NCBI GenBank assembly: GCA_032622095.1
Contig: CP136063.1
Location: forward strand, 69,851,980 to 69,915,979
Length of the DNA: 64,000 bases
Direction of reading: 5' to 3'
DNA from: Siphonodentalium dalli
Lineage: Eukaryota; Mollusca; Scaphopoda; Gadilida; Siphonodentaliidae
This document shows, piece by piece, positions 57,386 to 64,000 of the stretch (positions are counted from its first letter, which is position 1; every line of letters begins with the position of its first letter). Made by a program: the position numbers and the translations under genes. The notes under the pieces are model-generated. The model had not been told where the DNA came from, made no database searches, and saw nothing but the letters and a program-made list of their open reading frames with translations.

Positions 57386-58177
57386 GTGCTGCGATTAGAA
57401 TTTCCAGGGTATATGTTACAAGGAACCATTTAGAGTTACACTTCTAAATGTGTACAGGGAAACTAGAATTAGCATTACAAAACTTATTGCTGCTGATTGG
57501 TCAATGGTGGATTACATACGAGGGAAAAGTTAATGAGCGGGAAAAGAAAATCATAACATACCATACGTATATATATAGCGATCATTTCTGTATATATGGT
57601 CAGGAATTCGTGCAAGGGTCTGGATATATTTATACTGATGATTTGTGTGCATACAGTTGGGTAGTTGTGGAAATGCAAGATTATAGTTTAGAAGAAATGG
57701 GGTGGTTTTGGTTTCACCGAAATGGTGCATCGGGTGGTGTTCTATGCGAAAATTTATTTAAACTTATTTAAAATGGGACTACTCTCAGTTGATGTGTCCA
57801 TGCTGGAATCGTTTTGCTTTTCATTTAAACAAATTATTACAACCTTTAAATGTGTGAATGCAATTTAGGACAATGAATAACAATCCAACGACTCTACTGT
57901 TGAATTACATATAATAGCAAAGGAGATTCAACTTTGCTTGTAGCCATAGAAGCATATAAGTGTTTCTCATTGTATTAATTTTGAATAATTTTGTTTCATT
58001 TCCACAACACATGCATATGTACTGTGAACAACGAATCGTGCTGATTGGAAATAATGTGCAGTTCTTAGTTGCCTGCTCAGCTAAAAGCCTTAATAAAGTT
58101 AATTAAATAAAAATTACATAAAAAAGCTAAGGTGTTTAGGATGGATGATAATTTGATAATAGAAAACAAAATCTTAC
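57386..58177. other. Intronic sequence; unsupported 107-codon ORF
   Basis: The plus-strand ORF at 57448-57771 is Trp/Tyr-rich with no motif or splice border, and it runs antisense inside the intron. I do not accept it as a gene. Confidence 0.35.
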
Positions 58178-58988
58178 CCTGGTTGGATATATCCCCTGAG
58201 GTTACGGAAGCTGGGGAATCTGGTCGGGCTGAGTCCGGTATATCTACAGACTGCTGTCGTTTATTATATGATGAAGCATATGACGTCACTTCAGATGGCA
58301 TCTTTGGTGACGTAGACGACAGAACACTTTGCGGCCCACCCGTTTCCGGATCCCTGCGATCGGCCCTTTCTTCTATCATCTGCTCCATTGTTTCTATGAG
58401 GGGATTTTCGTAAGCATGATCCGATTTCCTCTTATTATTAGGAGTACTATCTAAATCACCCTTATACACATAAGGTCTAAGATTTATCTCAGCAGTGATG
58501 TCGTCACTAGATTTTGTTATAAAACGTTTTTTTTTCGTCATCAGTGACGTTGTCTGTAGTTTTGTGCAATTCGTCGGCTGATTTACTGAGATTTTCTTTG
58601 GATCTTAGTATCACTTCCGGGTGAGATTTATTTAGAGCACTATGCGCAGGTTGCCTGTAAATATCCGGTTCGTTATTGGATGAGAACACATGAACATCCG
58701 GCAAGTTTTCAGAATGCGTCGAATGACGCTGTTCCTTATAATCTTTGTCAGATTTTTTAGAGGAAGCATGACTTCCACTTCTGTCGCGTCCTTCATTGCT
58801 GGTTTTAGAGTGCCGTTTCGCTTTAGGACCCGACGTCTTCCGCACTTTCTTCTCTACCCTGTCACGTGTGTGAGCGTTGTCGCTCTGAGTTCTCTTAAGT
58901 CGTATATCATTGCCACTCTGTGGTTGCCGTTGTACCCTGGCGTCGTAGAAATCAGGAGCGTGTCCGTTAACATGGCGGCGAGGGATAT
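58178..58988 (-). CDS. Large internal exon of the unrecognised minus-strand gene
   Basis: The acceptor is AACTTCTCTCTTGTAG (AG at 58990-58989); the donor is CCAGG then GTAAGATT (58177 downwards). The exon starts AT|ATC and ends with one base over, phase 1 at both ends, matching its neighbours. It encodes about 269 hydrophilic residues rich in Ser, Lys, Asp, Glu and Arg with no cysteines, membrane span or fold I recognise. Features include an RRDRVEKK-like basic start, a Ser/Lys/Arg/His-rich stretch, and DHAYENPLIETMEQMIEERA (possibly a short helix). This looks like a disordered cytoplasmic or scaffold region. At 58529-58537 a run of nine A breaks the frame; eight A would keep it open and make the exon length a multiple of three. 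Confidence 0.72.
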
Positions 58989-59207
58989 CTACAAGAGAGA
59001 AGTTGAACTTGTTTTATCTACAATAAAATTAACCCATTGCATATAAACTATACATTTAATATGAGTAACATGTTGGTATTCTTGAATTTATGTTCTGGGG
59101 GCATTAGTAACACGACTGGATTCGACCAACAAATACCAACAAATAAATGAGATGGAATTGGCGGATTTTCGAATAGGGGGATGTACTGGCATATATGCAT
59201 GATGTGC

Positions 59208-59730
59208 ATGTGCATATATCATGTCATGAATCTCTATTCTGGCTACGCCGAAGAGATCATGCTCCACCATGCAGTTCAGAACCAAGGAACTTTTTGAGAT
59301 GTTCCGACAGGGAAGTTAATAACATTGAAACAAGCGTGCATGTAATATATTTTTTAGTTAATACACGTTCCTTCATAACATATTTCACACTAGGTGCAGG
59401 TCGCAGCTCAAGATTTCATGATGTATGTGACTTTGTTGATCCGATTATGATTTGCATCACATACAATCATGGAATTTCTCCCCAGAAATAATTCAATGTT
59501 TATTTGCGATATTGACTCACAAAAGGCACAAACATGATGAAATCTCGAGCTGTGACTTCCCAACTGGGAAATAGATTATTATGGAACAAGTATATACAAA
59601 GAAATACATTCCATGCGTTGATTGTTCAGCGTTATAAATTTCCCCGTCAGAACACCCAAACGTTCCCAGGTCTTGAAAGGGTGGAATATGATATCTACGG
59701 GTGGAGCCTGAGTAGAGATGCATGTCATTA
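59208..59730. repeat. Family L fold-back repeat
   Basis: CATGAATCTCTATTCTGGCT (59225) and AGGTCGCAGCTCAAGATTTCATGATG (key AAGATTTCATGATG) face their reverse complements (CATGATGAAATCTCGAGCTG near 59535 and GAGTAGAGATGCATGTCAT near 59708). Both ends therefore carry the same ~120-bp arm. It lies in the intron between two coding exons. Confidence 0.65.
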
Positions 59731-60114
59731 GCCATAGGTGGGTGCATTGCTTCGTATGTGCGTCAACAAATGATTAATTCTTATCGAAATGGCCATGTTA
59801 CGACCGGAGTGTGTCGTAGAGATATCGATAACATTTCAATTGTTATGGGGACTCCGTGATGTCATGAAGTAACTCTATTGCCAAATGAATCAGTGAAATT
59901 GTGATGCGCGCGCAATACTGTTGTGGATTTAGCATACGTTTCACTTCGGCGTTGAGTTTTTTTTCACTTCTGTGTTTATTGTTCCAAATCATGCTTTTTA
60001 ATGATCAAATACAGGCTCTTATAGATAATCAAGTGCCGACAAATACCAATAATAACCACAAAAGTTATATTCCCAAAATTTGGATAAACATACAGATGGA
60101 TAATACAAATGTCA

Positions 60115-60272
60115 TTATACATGTTGTGTACATTATGTGTTTTCTTGTACTCGTCCAGGTTGTCGTGAAAAGTCATATTGGACTCGACACTGCGTGTCTC
60201 GATCAATATGATTTTTCACAACAACCTGGACTCTACAAGAAAAACACATAATGTACACAACATTGTATAATG
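60115..60272. repeat. ~68-bp-arm hairpin
   Basis: CATTATACATGTTGTGTACA ... GTCATATTG pairs with CAATATGATTTTTCACAACA ... CATTGTATAATG, with a loop at about 60181-60203. A few mismatches are present. It is intronic and non-coding; the 116-codon ORF across it is not supported. Confidence 0.8.
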
Positions 60273-60677
60273 TTGATGATATGATTGATAAAACAAACCA
60301 CTATTATGACGATCGTGTCGTTATTTGTTTATAATGAGTATCAATTGACAAATACGCACCGTTCCCTCATTAAAATCAACATATTTCGACCATTTTAGGG
60401 GATTTCCGCGAATTCGGGAACTTCCGCAAATAGACCTCCACAAATAGGGACCTACTGCGAATTGTCACAACCGGAAAAACCCATTATCTATAAATAAAAC
60501 GCACAGCGAACCATAGCTATCTAGATTATCTAGGACAGGACAGTATACACCCGAGGCCGTTAATAACTTTATAATATTAGTCATCTATACACAATATGTG
60601 TTCATCCGCGGTTCAAAACTGAAGTTCGAATATCTGGCATAATTACACGCGTCGCGTGTATACTAATGTATACTTAC

Positions 60678-60809
60678 CATCCTCGTAGCCGTATACAACA
60701 GGGTATTTCTCCCGACTGTAGTCATAGGCGCTATATAATCCGTCCTCTGCAAGTGGAGCTAACTGCTGGCTGTGGTATATACGTAGATTGTTCTGATACG
60801 CCATGTATG
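60678..60809 (-). CDS. Upstream coding exon of the unrecognised minus-strand gene
   Basis: The acceptor is TACTGTTCTTCTTCCAG (AG at 60811-60810); the donor is GAGGATG then GTAAGTAT. It is 132 nt, phase 1 at both ends, and only one frame is open. It contains AYQNNLRIYHSQQLAPLAED and ends near VVYGYED. The final G joins AT of the next exon to give Asp. It is tyrosine-rich (nine Tyr in about 44 residues), unlike the Ser/Lys-rich exon that follows. No family is recognised. Earlier exons must lie beyond 60811, possibly outside the window. Confidence 0.7.
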
Positions 60810-60924
60810 CTGGAAGAAGAACAGTAGTTGTGCATGACGTATTGTAACATTATGGTAATGCTCTTGCAAATATAGATCATTTTGACAAAATGCTCTCAGT
60901 TTTTACACTAATTTTATAGACCAT

Positions 60925-61140
60925 CTCACGAGTCTCTATTCTGGCTTACGCCCGTGGAGGGAGAACATTCCGCCCGTACAAAACCTGGGAACTTTTTTAT
61001 GTTCTGTCCTGTTATGACAGAGAACTTTATAACATTGAACAGTGGTGGTCCCAGGTCGAGATTTTGTGATTTAAAAAAAAACAATTTGTGAGCCTATATC
61101 GCAATAAATATTTATTAGGGAGAAATTCTATGATTGTGAG
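60925..61140 (+). repeat. Family L short dispersed repeat
   Basis: CGAGTCTCTATTCTGGCTTACGCCC (key TCTATTCTGGCT), TACAAAACCTGGGAAC, GACAGAGAACTTTATAACATTGAACA and GGTCGAGATTTTGTGAT follow the consensus order. GGGAGAAATTCTATGATTGT matches the centre of 59208-59730. Confidence 0.6.
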
Positions 61141-61623
61141 CGACCCAAAGCAAAACGGCTAACCAACACCAACGTCACTTAGATAATGCAATCTCCAGGT
61201 GCAATGGGACATTAATTTTTGAACACCTTCTGTGCAATACTATGTTATGGAACATGTATTAACTAAGAAATTTATATTACTTGTTTTGTTTTTTTCAATA
61301 TTATAAGCTAAACTAAATTTATTATGTCCCGAAACTCAGTTTCGTTGCACTCGCTGACCTAAAGATTGTAATTTCTAGACTTTGCGCCACCCGAAACTTT
61401 GACTTCTTCCGCTATAAGTGCATCTCTATATATAGCAAAGCATAATCGCCAAACAAATGTACGTTGTAACTGAACCTGGCTATTATAGTATGTTAAACAT
61501 GCTGATTAATTATAAAAGCAACAAATTCTTCTCGGTATTAATTTTGCTTATGTTCTCGGAGCAAGAATACAAATTAAGGAGATGGCGTTATGAACAGATT
61601 TGCGAAATTGCCATAAATGTGCT
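61141..61623. other. No gene recognised
   Basis: Non-coding AT-rich sequence upstream of the last identified exon of the minus-strand gene. I found no further exon with matching phase. Confidence 0.35.
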
Positions 61624-61627
61624 TTAA

Positions 61628-62019
61628 CCCTTTACCCAACAGAACGGCCATGTGCCAATGCATTCTCTTATATATGCGAGTCGACCATAGGTCGCCTCGC
61701 ATATATAAGAGAATGCATTGGCTTAACACATTAAAACTTATAAAATTGTTAAAGAATGTAAGAAAAAATGGTAAAAAGTGTTAAAAAAAGATTTATTTTA
61801 GGCCAATGCATTCTCTTATATATGCGAGGCGACCTATGGTCGACTCGCATATATAAGAGAATACATTGGCACAGGGCATAACTGTAACCATCACAATGTG
61901 GTCAATGAGCCGGTTCCAATGATATCCATATTTGTATGGTTTTATTGAGACAGACCCAAGATAATTTAGGCTGTTGCAGCTTTATTTGGCCGTTTTTGGC
62001 CGGTTTGTTGGGTAAAGGG
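61628..62019. mobile_element. Double-hairpin MITE K, copy 2 (TTAA)
   Basis: CCCTTTACCCAACAG and TTTGTTGGGTAAAGGG are flanked by TTAA (61624-61627 and 62020-62023). It has the same hairpins and right-hand block as copy 1 at 49096. Confidence 0.92.
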
Positions 62020-62023
62020 TTAA

Positions 62024-62714
62024 TTTCTAGATACCAGGCCCATTGTTGTTGTGTTAGTACAAAATTCGTATTTTTCAAAGAATAATTTGGATTAAGGATA
62101 TATCATGAAAAGACTGATCTTCTAAGCATTTGCCACAGATAAGCCGAGAGAGGCTGCTTGCACATCACCTTAAATAGCTACATGAACGGGATACCGGGAA
62201 TTTCTTGCCAGAAGGAAAGAGTGTTAAAATTTCAAAATGTTTGCGGATTTACGGAATCTTATCTGTCACAATGTTTCCATTGTTACATGGGTCACCGCCC
62301 AGGAGTATAAAGACATATCAAAAAATTCTCTACATGCCGGTGTACGACCTGTCATTCAAATGAAGAAAAGTATAGCCTTCAAGTAAGAATATTTTATTGT
62401 ATGCACCTCTCGACGTGGGCAATAAAAGGTCAAAAAAAAATTTCAAGAGGACAAAAACCTACATTCGCGCATGACTGGGTCTATTCATATTTGCAGAATG
62501 TATCGTGGGTTCGCCGTATACATGACGAAATTCGTTTCATTGTATGCAAGTAATGCAACGCAGAATACGTGAGGTGTGGATAAATAGATATGGTTTGAAA
62601 CTGTTTGACTCATCCTTGTGGATTTTAATGATAATCGTGCCCCGGGTATGATACCTGCATGGTGTCGTACTGAACCATGTGAACACTTCACACAGCATGT
62701 AAGATGTTGATAGA
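62024..62714. other. No gene recognised
   Basis: Non-coding sequence. The minus-strand ORFs at 62485-62863 overlap a family L repeat and are not supported. Confidence 0.35.
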
Positions 62715-62825
62715 TCATGCCATGAATCTCTACTCTGGCTAGCGCCGGTAGAGATCATATTCAACCAGTACGAAACCTTGGAACTGTTTGGAGCTTTGAC
62801 AGGGAACCTTATAAAGTCGAAAACA
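62715..62825 (+). repeat. Family L short dispersed repeat
   Basis: ATCATGCCATGAATCTCTAC, CTCTGGCTAGCGCC, GATCATATTCAACCAGTACGAAACC and TGACAGGGAACCTTATAAAG give the clearest single-arm copy of the family. Confidence 0.65.
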
Positions 62826-63027
62826 TAACACGGTTGGTGTATGTGACTGGCACTGTTTAACACCGCAGTGATTGCTTATGCAATGTGTCCATGCATTGTA
62901 TGTCAGAACTAGACTGGCATATACCGGATATTTAGTAATTTTACAGCATGAAACAATATATACTGACCGTCTAAATGCAGTTTTGATGCTAAAATTACAT
63001 TTTAAGGCCACAAATAGTTGAACAATA

Positions 63028-63110
63028 CAGGGGGGGGGGGGGGTAATAAAATATTTGCAGGAAGGTATGCCGGGGTGGGTGGGTGGTCCGAGAGGCAAAA
63101 AACGCGTTTT
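63028..63110 (+). mobile_element. Terminus of a hAT-like MITE related to 18552-19042
   Basis: CAGGGGGGGGGGGG is followed by GGAAGGTATGCCGGGGTGGG, matching the reverse complement of 19000-19042. The other end was not located, so the borders are uncertain. Confidence 0.5.
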
Positions 63111-63840
63111 TTACAACCTCATGTAAATTTTGTACTAAAGTCCTTTTGTGCACATATTTGACATTTCTAACAGTTTAAAATATATTATAACTGCAAAAAC
63201 ACCTTATTTATGTTACTGGGACCTTATATAGGCCATAGTGGAGGTGACATTAAGCTGAAATGTTGCATATGGGACGGTGAGGTGAAAAACTTCCTTCCCG
63301 AAACCTTTCAAAAAAAGCTTCGAGAAATGTAAAACTGAAATAAATAAACTTGTCCTCATGATTGTAACTGAGACCTTTAAGCCAAGATCATTATGTGAAT
63401 GGAAAAAGAGCGAGCAGCTGTCTCAAACATAAATGTGACTATGATGGCTGAACAATATGCAATTTATTTTTATTTTGAGCTGTGGAACAAAAATCCTTTT
63501 TGTGTCCTCTTGGCCACACACCACCCCATCAAACGTGCTCGGAAAACATTGTTTGATACCTTCTGATAGATGCAGCATAAAAGTCCAACAATATATTCCT
63601 TCTATGCGACTCGACTGAGGTTATTTATTTTATTAACTAGGCTGTCATCGATATATACCAGTATTTAGAACGTGATTGGCTCGTTTGTTGAGAGCCTAAT
63701 TCAACAAAGGTGAATTCACTGTGAACGTCATTCTAAATGAAAGTGACGTCATTCTAAATGAAAGTGACTTTATAAAATTGGACACACTTTATGCCATTTT
63801 TACCCTTTCATGACAACAGCAACACTGTTGTAGCATTAAA
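63111..63840. other. No gene recognised
   Basis: Non-coding sequence. A short duplicated phrase, GTCATTCTAAATGAAAGTGAC, occurs at 63726 and 63747. Confidence 0.35.
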
Positions 63841-64000
63841 GATCCTGTGCCAGTGCATTCTCTTATATATGCGAGTCTCCCATAGGGGGCCTGGCATATA
63901 TAAGAGAATGTTCTCACTCAGATAGTCAATGTATATATTATTAGGCCAATGTATTCTCTTATATATGGGAGGCTCCCTATGGAAGACTCGCATATATCAG
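63841..64000. mobile_element. Diverged double-hairpin element, cut by the window end
   Basis: CCTGTGCCAGTGCATTCTCTTATATATGCGAG (key GCATTCTCTTATATATGC) folds back at 63877-63913. A second hairpin starts GGCCAATGTATTCTCTTATA at 63943 and is truncated at 64000. The tips differ from families J and K (TCTCCCATAGGGGGCC), so this is an older or third family. Confidence 0.75.

Noticed and set aside
57448-57771. 107-codon plus-strand ORF
   Set aside because: Antisense within the intron of the minus-strand gene; no motif, signal or splice support.

Overview
This is eukaryotic, AT-rich, repeat-dominated DNA. It looks like the genome of a marine invertebrate, most plausibly a bivalve mollusc or another lophotrochozoan. 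The reasons are introns with good GT-AG borders, a Toll-like receptor (TLR) coded in one large exon, a CR1-type LINE, a Ty3/Gypsy relic, and very many short non-autonomous DNA transposons with hAT-like (7-8 bp), TTAA and 4-bp AT-rich target duplications. The species assignment is an inference. No bacterial operons, rRNA, tRNA or CRISPR were seen.

Layout. 1-10.3 kb: a large inverted repeat built from a ~205-bp satellite-bearing element, interrupted by two opposed ~1.4-kb hAT-like elements; the second carries two further nested elements. 10.5-11.3 kb: a possible secreted-peptide exon beneath a cluster of YY1-like motifs. 12.6-13.9 kb: a palindromic element with a perfect 8-bp duplication. 14.5-21.4 kb: MITEs, a strong micro-exon candidate near 17.97 kb, and minisatellites. 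21.9-22.8 kb: a decayed LINE-type ORF1 on the minus strand. 23.36-26.6 kb: a CR1-like LINE on the plus strand. 26.6-31.7 kb: a fold-back Gypsy relic with antiparallel integrase copies, abutting three 234-bp tandem units. 34-36 kb: more tandem repeats, including four ~130-bp units with nuclear-receptor-type half-sites.

Two host genes are well supported. The first is a TLR on the plus strand (37677-40374): LRRNT, leucine-rich repeats, LRRCT, one membrane span and a TIR domain. One frame disruption lies near 38.2 kb. A TTAA element ends 13 bp before its coding-exon acceptor, and another begins in the TTAA that contains its stop codon. The second is a gene on the minus strand, seen as three exons in matching phase (60809-60678, 58988-58178, 54159-54020). 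It encodes the hydrophilic C-terminal part of an unrecognised protein. Its last coding exon begins inside a 14-copy, 47-bp minisatellite, so its 3' splice site is repeated 14 times.

From 44 kb on, two otherwise different MITE families (one TTAA, one 4-bp duplication) share the same pair of ~69-nt near-perfect hairpins. One of these insertions sits next to a tandem duplicate of its own target that is still empty, which shows the TTAA insertion directly. No system of cooperating novel genes was recognised. The unusual content is the transposon architecture and its effects on the two host genes.
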